Translations under genes and position numbers: made by a program
Shown here: positions 10,001 to 18,100 of the stretch, in pieces
Position numbering within the stretch: the first letter of the stretch is position 1
How the letters are laid out: every line of letters starts with the position of its first letter
The notes under the pieces: model-generated
The model's input: the letters and a program-made list of their open reading frames with translations, nothing else
What the model was told of the DNA's origin: nothing
The model's database searches: none
Source: Parabacteroides sp. PFB2-10
GTDB taxonomy: Bacteria; Bacteroidota; Bacteroidia; Bacteroidales; Tannerellaceae
Direction of reading: 5' to 3'
Assembly: GCF_029893085.1 (NCBI RefSeq)
Contig: NZ_JARXWI010000003.1
Location: 273,599-337,598, forward strand
Length of the DNA: 64,000 nt

Positions 10001-10082
10001 GAAAAAGAATACTTGTTTTCATAGTCTTAGAGCCTTTTTTCCGTGGGCGATAGGTATCGCCTGATCTAAAGCTTTGTTTCAT
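7038..10082 (-). CDS. SusC/RagA family TonB-dependent outer-membrane channel
   Basis: A 1014-residue TonB-linked outer-membrane transporter. After a signal peptide (MKTSILFLFLSIGMAYA, residues 21-37, behind a basic 20-residue leader common in this family) come a carboxypeptidase-regulatory-like domain (about 60-130, VTGHVVSDSDEPLIGVNI), the family signature VIVVAYGTQKK (about 140-150), a plug domain (about 150-265, with IRIRGKGTLN and DPLWVVDGV) and a large beta barrel ending in FTLGVNLSF. It imports a ligand captured by the SusD lipoprotein encoded 21 bases downstream. No regulator is adjacent. The upstream 700 bases hold repeat copy A. Substrate unknown. Confidence 0.95.
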   Translation of the reverse strand: MKQSFRSGDTYRPRKKGSKTMKTSILFLFLSIGMAYATNGYSHDVMFAMEMNNLEQDRITVTGHVVSDSDEPLIGVNILEKGTSNGTITDIDGNFTLDVANPEAVLVFSYIGFITEEVALNGKTQLSVVMEEDVAKIGEVIVVAYGTQKKSSVTGAISVVSAEKLKTVTSPNVNSMLQGKVAGVQVLNSSGRPGDAATIRIRGKGTLNSSVDPLWVVDGVVSGTGAQLNPNEIETISVLKDAAATALYGSRATNGVILVTTKTGRMGESKIDVSAKFGISKLTLGKFNLMNSQELYDYTQSMDNLENSGILTWFNKDVLAYDTDWFDIATQNAFTQNYTVSYTFGNEKIRSFLSGDYYDAEGTIKGFEYQRYNLRSNTDYKVNDRLTLKAKFSGSYWQDDNKQHSIYSAMTYLPWDYPYNPDGSVRKGTEKDWHGRDASNYLYNLQWNYDRGKQLGITANLGFDYRFTDYLVFESNNNIGYRYHLTEGYTDPRSTSGAADNGHLRASNTFYTSRYANQLLRFNKIVNNIHEMSAFLGYEYSDYKQESNNAEGRGIPGGAEVLGVASNAYAVGGGKNEWAMQSVYFNANYTYNDRYMAQFSYRVDGSSRFGKNDRYGGFFTFGLGWALDQEEMVKKIDFIDQLKLRASYGSIGNTPGSGNYGYMSVYSLSTNYNGVPSAFPKRLGNYALSWEKCYETNIALDARLFDRVGLNIDYYNKNTSDLLYQVSLSSITGYDSQYQNIGAVKNEGVEVTISPDLIRTKDFLWTLDFNIGFNKSKIKKLYEGKPQISGNKILEEGIAIDTWYMEEWAGVDVQTGDPMWYIYNEDGSRTQTTDLSKATRVKQGSSNPDFTGGLMTSLSYKGLSLSGAFTFVSGNNIYHSARQFYDNDGAYITFNSMNLKDGWNRWEKPGDIATHPKPVAGGNKDSQKRSGRYLEDGSYFRLNSLTLSYDLPANLLKKAKIKYASISLSGENLFTITSFSGPDPEIGAGKDNGDPGTDVYPLSRQFTLGVNLSF

Positions 10083-10523
10083 AGAATTACAAAATGTTTA
10101 AGGTTGATACTTTGTTAGGTTCTGTTACTTTTTTGCATAGTTATAAGGGTGGATTGCGTCTATTCATTCGATTCTCTTTTTAGTTTGACATCTATTTAAT
10201 TACTCTCGTTTTTTTCTTATGATCACAAGATCTGCGTCTATTTCATAGTCCACGGAAAAATGCCTTTTTCCGTAAGGCACGAGCTGTTATATCAGATTGA
10301 TCTAATTGATTTTCATATCCTGAAGTATTTCCGTGATAAAGAGGGGAAATCGATTGCATCGTCCGACCAAGCCCGCCTGGAAGGGATTCCAGTGGTTAGT
10401 TAAAGTTTCGTTGTATGTAGAAAAGGTCTTAGTCACAGCGTTTGTCATTCTTTTCGACAGACAAATATAATTATTTTTTTTAGAAAATATGCCTAATGGG
10501 GCAATATTCAGCCATTCTACAAC
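10083..10523. other. Intergenic region upstream of the SusC gene
   Basis: About 440 bases without a convincing gene. On the minus strand TATATTTG (plus 10462-10469) matches the -7 consensus and could start a susC transcript with a long leader (about 370 bases). A short plus-strand reading frame (10260-10403, 47 codons from ATG) is present but has no recognisable relatives or promoter. The part from 10140 to 10260 is T-rich and without evident structure. Confidence 0.4.
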
Positions 10524-10707
10524 AATGTAAACAAACGTTAATTTGCCTATTTTCGACAAAACACCCAATTTACGATTTGTAATTTCAGCGGGACTTTGCG
10601 CGCAAAAAAGCGGGAGTTCGAAGACAAACTCCCGGGAGAAACACTTTTTAACGTATGGGATTGTAAGCAAAACGGCCGTTTTGCTTACAATCGCGATTTT
10701 AACATTT
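10524..10707 (+). repeat. Type I structured intergenic repeat, copy A
   Basis: First of three close copies of an approximately 184-base element (others at 25022 and 37966). Order of parts: AATGTAAACAAACGTTAAT at the left end, a small TTAC/GTAA hairpin, TTGCGCGCAA, a GGGAGTT/AACTCCC hairpin, GGGAGAAACACTTTTTAACG, a perfect palindrome with half-site TTGTAAGCAAAACGG, and TTTTAACATTT at the right end. Read on the minus strand, the GGGAG hairpin is followed by a T run, like an intrinsic terminator. It sits 78 bases beyond the 3' end of the minus-strand hydrolase gene. Confidence 0.85.
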
Positions 10708-10784
10708 GGAGAGAGACCGCCTCTCCCCGGGTCAGCGGCAAAAGGCTTAACAAAGCGGCTGTACCCCTCTTTGTTATCGAGAGA

Positions 10785-12026
10785 TTACTCCAATGCCTGA
10801 TAAACAGTGTTCAGGAATTTCTCCCATATTTTCGTATCGGGAACACGGTTAGTATACAGGAGGATAATCATATCTTCTTTATGGTCTATGATGTAATCGG
10901 TATTGGCCATGCCGCCCCAGGAGAGTGCGCCGGGAGAGACCATAGGCGTGAAATTACTGATGGATTTGCGCTCCACAGGGTTTTCGGGATGAATCTGGAA
11001 AGCCAGTCCAAACTGGAAATCGGCTCCTCCACTGTTGGGATAGGGCAACTGGTTTTCTTTCATCATTTCTACGGTATGACGACCTAAGATGCGCTTTCCG
11101 TTGAACACACCATAATTGAGTATCATCTGACAAAAGCGGGCATACCCTTCGATCGTCCCGCTCAAACCACTGGAGCCTGCCGCATAACGCCGATCGGCTC
11201 CGAAAGGATTCTTGCCGCTCCACATCTCAGTCGGTTCAATGGCGCCCGATTCATTCTGGCGATAGACTGTCACAAAGCGCTCCCGGTAAGATTCGTCGTA
11301 GAAATAGGCCATATCCTTGATGCCTAAGGGCTCCAATATCTCTTCGCGCACAAATTCCTGCAAAGGCTTTCCCGAGAAATATTCCACCAGATAGCCGCAC
11401 ACATTCGAAGCGGGGTTGTAGTTCCAGTTCGTTCCCGGTTCAAACAACAGCGGACATTTCACCAGATCTTTCACATATTCGGCCAGGGTCGGATAATCGC
11501 TCTTCATCATATCTCGCTGTGGATTCACCCCCGACGAATGACTCAATAGATGGCGTATGGTCACCGGCTGGCGCACCGTACGGGTATCGACCTTCGTATC
11601 GCTGATCCGCCGTTCGATCACCTGATCCGTCATTTCCGGTATATACCTCACCACCGGGTCGTCTAATTGAAATTTACCCTGTTCGAACAAGATTAAGAGA
11701 GCTACCGAGGTGATCGCCTTTGTTTGGGAATACATCCGGAAGATATCGTCTTTCTGCAGAGGAATCTTCTTTTCCACATCCCTCCAGCCAAAGGCTTTAT
11801 GATGAACCACCTGCCCGTTTTTGGCCACAAAGGTCAACGCATGCGGGATAATCCCTTGGTCGACATAGTCTTGTAATACCTGATCGACGCGATCGAGTCT
11901 CGACTTATCCACCCGGATGGCTTTATAATCGGGTGAATATTTAAACGTTTGGGCGACAGCTCCCCCGTGACTGATGCCTGACAACAGGCACACCATGCAT
12001 ACCATGCTAACTAAAGATTTTTTCAT
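10785..12026 (-). CDS. Serine hydrolase, class C beta-lactamase/esterase fold, secreted
   Basis: A 413-residue exported member of the beta-lactamase-related serine hydrolases (Pfam Beta-lactamase; includes EstB-type esterases and D-aminopeptidase-like proteins). Signal peptide residues 1-25 (ending GGAVAQ), nucleophile motif S100-Q-T-K103, a YNPASN motif near residue 205 equivalent to the Tyr-x-Asn element, and a late glycine-rich GGMAN taking the place of the third motif. It likely cleaves or transfers esters or peptide bonds in the periplasm; true beta-lactamase activity is not implied. It is transcribed alone and followed by repeat copy A, which may terminate it. Confidence 0.85.
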   Translation of the reverse strand: MKKSLVSMVCMVCLLSGISHGGAVAQTFKYSPDYKAIRVDKSRLDRVDQVLQDYVDQGIIPHALTFVAKNGQVVHHKAFGWRDVEKKIPLQKDDIFRMYSQTKAITSVALLILFEQGKFQLDDPVVRYIPEMTDQVIERRISDTKVDTRTVRQPVTIRHLLSHSSGVNPQRDMMKSDYPTLAEYVKDLVKCPLLFEPGTNWNYNPASNVCGYLVEYFSGKPLQEFVREEILEPLGIKDMAYFYDESYRERFVTVYRQNESGAIEPTEMWSGKNPFGADRRYAAGSSGLSGTIEGYARFCQMILNYGVFNGKRILGRHTVEMMKENQLPYPNSGGADFQFGLAFQIHPENPVERKSISNFTPMVSPGALSWGGMANTDYIIDHKEDMIILLYTNRVPDTKIWEKFLNTVYQALE

Positions 12027-12053
12027 AACTCACCTGTTTAAAATGATTTACAG

Positions 12054-12061
12054 CAAAGCTA
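12054..12061 (-). promoter_or_regulatory. -7 promoter element for the serine hydrolase gene
   Basis: Minus strand reads TAGCTTTG, matching TAnnTTTG, 28 bases upstream of the ATG at 12026. No -33 TTTG at the expected distance. Confidence 0.4.
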
Positions 12062-12177
12062 TAAAAAACAAGGAATGATTTGTTTCTGAGAATGTTATAA
12101 TTATGTAAAACTTTTCGCTTCGAAGGATTGTTTTTATTTTAAGCAATTAAGTTTATTGTGTGTATTGAAAATAGATC

Positions 12178-12185
12178 TATTTTTG
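12178..12185 (+). promoter_or_regulatory. -7 promoter element for the patatin/barrel gene
   Basis: TATTTTTG, a full TAnnTTTG match 22 bases before the ATG at 12207. It overlaps the longer reading frame from 12156 and supports the start at 12207. Confidence 0.45.
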
Positions 12186-12206
12186 TATGTAAGCAGTGCC
12201 ATTCGT

Positions 12207-14492
12207 ATGAAAAAAATAATCCTCATACTCTTTGTTTTTCTACTTCCGATCTCCTTGCCGGCTCAACGGGTGGGTTTGGTGATGAGTGGTGGCGGAGCAA
12301 AAGGAGCAGCCCATATCGGGGTGATCAAAGCGTTAGAGGAAAACAATATCCCCATTGACTATATAACGGGGACATCCATTGGTTCCATAATAGGCGGCCT
12401 CTATGCCATGGGCTATTCGCCCGATGAGATGCTGGAGTTATTGCTTTCTAAGGAATTTTCCTATTGGCAGTCGGGGCTGGTAGGGGAAGAATACAGTTAT
12501 TATTTCCGGGAGCCCTACCCTACCCCTGCGTTTGGCCATTTTGCCATCGATTTTTCAGATTCTTTGCAGATAAGACCCAACTTTCTCACCCCAACCAGCC
12601 TGATCAATCCGATCCAGATGAACCAGGCTTTTATGGGACTCTTTGCGCAGGCAACGGCCAAAGCGGCCTGGAATTTCGATAACCTGTTTGTCCCATTTCG
12701 CTGCGTAGCTTCTGATATTTATGCCAAAAAGGCTATTGTCTTCCGCAATGGCGACCTGGGAGACGCCGTGCGTGCCTCCATGAGTTTCCCTTTTGTTTTC
12801 CAGCCTATCTGGAAAGATAGCATACCGCTTTACGACGGGGGTATTTATGACAATTTCCCCATAGATCCCATGCGGGAGGATTTCAATCCCGACTTTATAT
12901 TCGGTTCAGCCGTTGCGGGAGCCGACCAGGGAAAGGTGTCGGAAACGCTTACGAACCAGATCGAAAACATGGTCATGCAGCGGACAAACTATGACGTGCC
13001 GGAAGAAGAGGGCATGATGATCCATTTTCGTTTTCCGGACGTCAACCTGCTTGATTTCCCGAGGGCAAAAGAGTTGATGGACATAGGATACAACCGCACG
13101 ATATTGCTTATCGACTCGATCAAGGCACGTGTGCCCCGCGAGGTACCCTTAGAGGAGGTCAACGCCCGCCGGAAAGTCTACAAAGAGAGCCTTCCACCCC
13201 TTGTTTTCAGGAATATATATGTTACAGGCGTAAGCGATGCACAGAAATTGTATATCGAAGCACAATTGCAGCGCGACATCAACAAGGAATTTTCCATGGA
13301 AGAGTTCCGGCGCGCCTATTTCAAGATGTTGACCTACTCAAAGATCCGCGAGATCATCCCCCATGCGATCTACAACCGGAAAGAGAACAAATTCGACCTT
13401 TACCTGGATGTAAAGATGAAAGAGGAAGTGAGTATCGGGTTCGGCGGTAACGTATCGTCGCATCAGGCGAATCAGCTCTTTCTGGGCATCGGGTATCAGT
13501 TCCTGGGGCAATTGGCATCGGAGGCCGTAGCCAATTTCCAGGTGGGAAACTCTTTTAGCGGTATTATGCTGGATGGCAAGGTGTACCTGCAAAGCCGGGT
13601 TCCCTCTTTCCTCAATCTGCGAGGTGTTTATTCGCATAAAAACTTTTCGGAAAGCCAATCGCTTTTCTATGAGGATGTCGTACCGGCCATTATGAAGCAA
13701 AAGGAGGGGTATGCCAAGCTGATACTTGGGTTGCCGTTTATGAACAAGGCGAAGGCTGAAATCGGCGTGGGCATAGGAAGCCTGAATGACCGTTACTTGC
13801 AGTCGTCCGACCTCACCGCTTTCGACCATAGCCGCTATAATCTCTTTCAGATATCATTGAGCCTGCATCAGAACACATTGAACTCAAAGCAATACCCTAT
13901 CTCCGGTAGTCGAAAAGCCCTGACGGCTTTCTTTGTGTCGGGGAATGAAATATTCAAAGAGAAAGCAACCGCCGACAGCCGGTCGACAAAAGAGCAGCAC
14001 CACAGCTGGTTGCAGATGAAAGGAAGGTTAGAGAATTACCATGTATTAAGTAGCCGTTTCAACCTGGGCTACTCACTTGAGACGGTTATATCCAGTAAGA
14101 ACCTGATGAACAACTATACCTCAAGCCTGTTGCAGGCACCGGCATTCACACCAACTCCGCATAGTAAGATTGTTTTTAACGAAGCATTCCGGGCCAACCA
14201 ATACCTTGCGGGAGGAATCTCTCCTATTCTCAAGCTAAGCCGGGTGGCGCATCTGCGCCTGGATCTCTACACCTTCAACCCCTTGTATGAGATCCGGAAA
14301 GACGAAGAGCTGAAGCCTTATTACGGCAAATTCCTCCGTAACTTTGAATACATGGGCGAAGCCGCTTTGGTTGTCCAGTTGCCTTTTATCTCGTTAAGCG
14401 TTTTCGCCAATGGCTACAGCTACCCGAAACAGAACTTTAACTTCGGGTTGAATATCGGCTACCTGATCTTTAATCCGAAATTCTTGGATTAA
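12207..14492 (+). CDS. Patatin-like phospholipase with POTRA and outer-membrane beta barrel
   Basis: Exported lipid acyl hydrolase joined to an outer-membrane barrel, the layout of PlpD-like type Vd autotransporters. Start chosen at 12207 because it opens directly with a signal peptide (MKKIILILFVFLLPISLPAQ); the frame extends 17 codons upstream without one. Patatin domain about residues 20-320: oxyanion loop SGGGAKG (27-33), nucleophile GTSIG (Ser57), catalytic DGG (Asp210). A POTRA-like unit follows (about 345-415, from FRNIYVTGV) and then a Bam/D15-type barrel to the C-terminus (LNIGYLIFNPKFLD). Catalytic dyad intact. Substrate and whether the lipase is released are not visible. Confidence 0.9.
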   Translation: MKKIILILFVFLLPISLPAQRVGLVMSGGGAKGAAHIGVIKALEENNIPIDYITGTSIGSIIGGLYAMGYSPDEMLELLLSKEFSYWQSGLVGEEYSYYFREPYPTPAFGHFAIDFSDSLQIRPNFLTPTSLINPIQMNQAFMGLFAQATAKAAWNFDNLFVPFRCVASDIYAKKAIVFRNGDLGDAVRASMSFPFVFQPIWKDSIPLYDGGIYDNFPIDPMREDFNPDFIFGSAVAGADQGKVSETLTNQIENMVMQRTNYDVPEEEGMMIHFRFPDVNLLDFPRAKELMDIGYNRTILLIDSIKARVPREVPLEEVNARRKVYKESLPPLVFRNIYVTGVSDAQKLYIEAQLQRDINKEFSMEEFRRAYFKMLTYSKIREIIPHAIYNRKENKFDLYLDVKMKEEVSIGFGGNVSSHQANQLFLGIGYQFLGQLASEAVANFQVGNSFSGIMLDGKVYLQSRVPSFLNLRGVYSHKNFSESQSLFYEDVVPAIMKQKEGYAKLILGLPFMNKAKAEIGVGIGSLNDRYLQSSDLTAFDHSRYNLFQISLSLHQNTLNSKQYPISGSRKALTAFFVSGNEIFKEKATADSRSTKEQHHSWLQMKGRLENYHVLSSRFNLGYSLETVISSKNLMNNYTSSLLQAPAFTPTPHSKIVFNEAFRANQYLAGGISPILKLSRVAHLRLDLYTFNPLYEIRKDEELKPYYGKFLRNFEYMGEAALVVQLPFISLSVFANGYSYPKQNFNFGLNIGYLIFNPKFLD

Positions 14493-14540
14493 GAAGCTCC
14501 CATAAAATTCAAAACAGTTTCTTAAAAAATCAGCCACCTG

Positions 14541-14612
14541 CCATGACCGCTGTCAAAGAGATGGCTGATAAAGGAAACCTATTTGGAAAAGGGTTAGTAG
14601 GTTTCTATCAGG
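14541..14612. terminator. Possible hairpins between converging genes
   Basis: Two inverted repeats lie in the 130-base gap between the patatin gene and the small lipoprotein gene: CAGCCA/TGGCTG and GAAACCTA/TAGGTTTC. Neither is followed by a clean T run, so terminator function is only likely from position. Confidence 0.35.
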
Positions 14613-14624
14613 GGGGTGTTAGTG

Positions 14625-15068
14625 TTACTTGCAATTTAGTATCTCATGAGCGGATCCTAACGTTTTATTACTGGCAAAATCGATGACCTGTACGTTATTA
14701 TAGAGTTTTTTATTCTCTCCATCGAACACATTCAATACGATCTTTTCATCAGAGAGACGGTTGCTCACAATCGTCAGATAGCAGATATACAGATCATACT
14801 CCGCCTCATATTTCAAGCTGACCATACCACGACATTCTTCGCCACTGAAGGCCGACACAACTGTGTTTGTACTCTTGCTTATACCATCCGGGAAAGCGAC
14901 CTGGGCAATATAAGTCATACTGTATTCGTAGCTCTCAACCTTAGGTTGTACCCAATCAATCGTATCGTTTGATGGGATCGGTTCGTTCTCGTCGTCTTTC
15001 CCGCAGGAGATACAGAGGGAAAGGGAAATAGAAACAAACAATAGATATATATATTTAATTGATTTCAT
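14625..15068 (-). CDS. Small lipoprotein sharing a domain with the adjacent giant T9SS protein
   Basis: A 147-residue lipoprotein: signal peptide to Cys22 (ISC lipobox), an acidic GKDDENE linker, then one domain of about 100 residues. That domain lines up with residues about 2735-2837 of the 3225-residue protein encoded directly upstream: both have YxxSMxxIxQ near the start, ISK-x-NxxVxAF-x-GExx-G in the middle, then a Y-D-x(2)-x-x-L-x-I block and a closing GSAxxx segment. The 80-base gap and shared strand suggest cotranscription. The similarity implies a shared binding or assembly role, or that the lipoprotein anchors or caps the large protein. I know no characterised member. Confidence 0.8.
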   Translation of the reverse strand: MKSIKYIYLLFVSISLSLCISCGKDDENEPIPSNDTIDWVQPKVESYEYSMTYIAQVAFPDGISKSTNTVVSAFSGEECRGMVSLKYEAEYDLYICYLTIVSNRLSDEKIVLNVFDGENKKLYNNVQVIDFASNKTLGSAHEILNCK

Positions 15069-15097
15069 AAGATTTTATTTTTTTGTTTAAGGAGGTA

Positions 15098-15121
15098 TCA
15101 AAAGCCTGTTACAGCTTTTGA
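15098..15121. repeat. Hairpin in the gap between the giant gene and the small lipoprotein gene
   Basis: TCAAAAGC pairs perfectly with GCTTTTGA around an 8-base loop. No T run follows on the minus strand, so it looks more like an intercistronic processing or stability hairpin than a full terminator. Confidence 0.45.
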
Positions 15122-15148
15122 CACATCCTTTTGGGAATTAAACGATTA

Positions 15149-18100
15149 TTATCTATTCTTAATCAGCTTGAAAGAGTCGATTCTCTCACCGGTTTTAACC
15201 TGCAAGACATACACTCCTTCAATCAGCGAATCCAGTTTACTCCGATCCAATTGGATATGATTCAATCCCGGAACAGCATTATGATTGGACTGATAAACCA
15301 AGACGCCCATCAGGTTATACATACTCAGGGTGATCGTATTGGTTTCAGGGGTATCTACCTCAACAGTAAGCCTTGAGCTAAATGGATTGGGATAGACAAG
15401 CGTGTTGTTTGCCAACAGAGTCAATGTCTGAGGTCTCCCCAGACTGCCGTACACGGCATTCTTGTCGAAGCCAAGTTTCTCACGCAAGGGGAACTCTTCG
15501 TTGTAAACCTGGAGACTGAAGGAGATCATATCATCCGATTCTTCTCCCGGTATGGTAGCAAAGAAGAGTTGTTTGCCATCGACCTCGACAAGAGGCGTTG
15601 TATGGGTGATCGTCCCGTTCAGGCGGGTGACAAGCTCAGCTGCAGCCGGCAGTTCCGTACCATAATCTACTTCTGCAATCAGGGAGAGGTTATGTTCATA
15701 CGGTGAGGATTCACCTATATGTTCTTCCGCCACCGGAGTTTCCCAATCGAATGATGCTTTAGTCGACAACGACGAGCGCTCAGGATACGTAAAGCTCTTG
15801 GCAGATCCTGCCTTATACATATACCCCACACCGGGCATCATATAGGAGAGACTGCCCACCCAACCTAAATTGGAATCGTAGACGGCAAAGCCGGTCATAC
15901 TCTTAACAATATCGCCTTCACTGGGGGTAAATCCGGCAAATGCCTCTCCTACTCCCATATTGGATTGTGGAATGAACGAGATCCAGTTCCAGCCTGTTGC
16001 CAAATGGATCGATGTTTGTGCCGGATTCAAGGGCGTTCCGGAAATCTGCAGTTTGTTATTGCCATCCATCTTCACCAGATACATTTGAGTAGTGTTTACT
16101 CCACTGCCACCCAGATCGCTATTTAGCCATCCGCCTAATTCATTGTCGTAGCGGCTAAACGCTCCCGATGCTTGTCCTTTCAGCTCAACACCGTTTTTGA
16201 TACCGGCAAATAGCTTATTGACATCGTTGAAAACAGAGGAGGTCATATTAAATGATACCCAGTTCCAACCTGCCTTCAGGTCGATTGTCTGCAACATGCT
16301 GTTGGTTGTTGCAAAAATAACAGGATTCAAGGCTGAACCATGCAGTGTATTAGGCACGAAGGAAATATTGCTCGGTAATACATTGGCATAGGTCTTACCT
16401 GTGCTGGCATCCCATATACGGAATTCAATCGGGGCATCATTCGTTGAATAATAGATATTCAACATCACCTGCCATACGTCATACCCTTTATTGTATAAGG
16501 GGCTTGTCACTCCGACACATTCTCCATTGATAAAGGCGGCCACCAGGTCGTTCTCATCTTTCGAGATGACATCGTTGATCTTTAACTGACCAATCATCGA
16601 CATGGATGTTTCATATTTCCCCGGATCGACCGACCAATCGGGCTTTTCACCACCCACGTTCAGCGTAAACAACAAGGTATGCGAATATTCCCCTTTCAAA
16701 TGGATCTGTTCTTCATAGATACCCGGATTCAATCCGTCATCTACTTTAAACTGAAGCGTCTGTGTGGTTCCCGGTTGAATCGTTCCGCTACTTGGCGTAA
16801 TGGTCAGCCAGCTTGGGATATTCTCAATGGTATAGTTCTCTTCGTATCCACCTAATTTGGCGATTTTCACATCGAACGTCAACGATTCACCATTCTTTTT
16901 GGTCTTTTGCAGCTCAGACTCTTCCCAGTGAAGGAAGCTTCTGTCGATATAAGCACTCCAGGAAACGGGTGATTTCATACCATTCCCATTTAGGTCCTGA
17001 ATACCTTTTGCCGTAATGGTTATATAGGTACGTTCGATCAGGTCACTGGATTCAGTCAGATTCAACACAATCTGATCCTTATTAGTCACATATTTAAATT
17101 GATAGTTCTCTACCGGTCCCGCATCTTTTACAGGAGCAATCTCGGCTACTTCCACAGCATTCGTAGAAATGGCCACCGGCGTATTCGCCTCGTTCACCTG
17201 ATCACTCAGCGAGAAGGCGAGTTCTTTATTTTGATTATTATTAACAATATATGTATCAAACGGATAATAAGCAATCAAACCGACTTCGCCACCCAACAAC
17301 CTTACATTATTATTTCGGCTGATGTAATCTTGCGTCAAGGCCAAGTTCCAGATGCGGAACTCATCGATCACTCCGTTAAACGGCAGGTCGGAGCTTGTGC
17401 CGTTCCAACGACGCATGCCTATGTGCATTTCTGAATTTGCTAACGAACCGATCTCCATGCCGTCCATATAGGTCTGAAGCTCACCGTCCACATATACATT
17501 CGCACTACCGGCACGATTCACCGCTAAGGCAAAGTGATGCCATTTGTTATCCAGGTAGTTTGTGGAGGTAATGTCGTGTACAAATCCTTTCGACGCCATC
17601 TTCAACGTACCGTTTTCGAAATAGATACTCAATTTTCCGCCTGTTGAATTATCATTTCCATCACCACGTCCGCTCGAGAAGAGCGTTCCGTTTGCCGTAC
17701 TGCCTTTGAACCACATTTCGATAGAGAAATCCTGTTCTTCGTCGATAACAACCGTCGCACCGGTATTGATTGTCAGGTAAGCATCCCGTCCATTGAAAGA
17801 AAGAGCGTGTCCTTCGGGAAGAATCTTCCAGGAGGCATTCATTGCTCCATGACGATTCGCGCTCTTATCCTGCAACAGGGTTCCTTTTCCTTCATCCATC
17901 ATCCAATAACCGATAAGTCCAAGCGTATTGCCCGGAAGGCGCACATTCCGATCTTTCGACACCTTACTTTGCGTAAGGGCTCTGTCCCAAAGACGTAATC
18001 CGTGCATATTCCCGGCAAGATGATTCGTGTTGGTCAGTGATGAGCCCACTTTAATAACCCCCATTCCATTGTATGCCGCGGCTTGCTTGCCGGTAAACAA

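Noticed and set aside
10260..10403. 47-codon plus-strand frame upstream of SusC
   Set aside because: No promoter, no recognisable family, and it lies in the susC leader on the opposite strand; kept only as a remark.
10302..10670. 122-codon minus-strand frame crossing repeat copy A
   Set aside because: It is produced by the repeat: the same peptide start (LTIPYVKKCFSREFVFxLPL) arises in copy C, and no family or promoter supports it.
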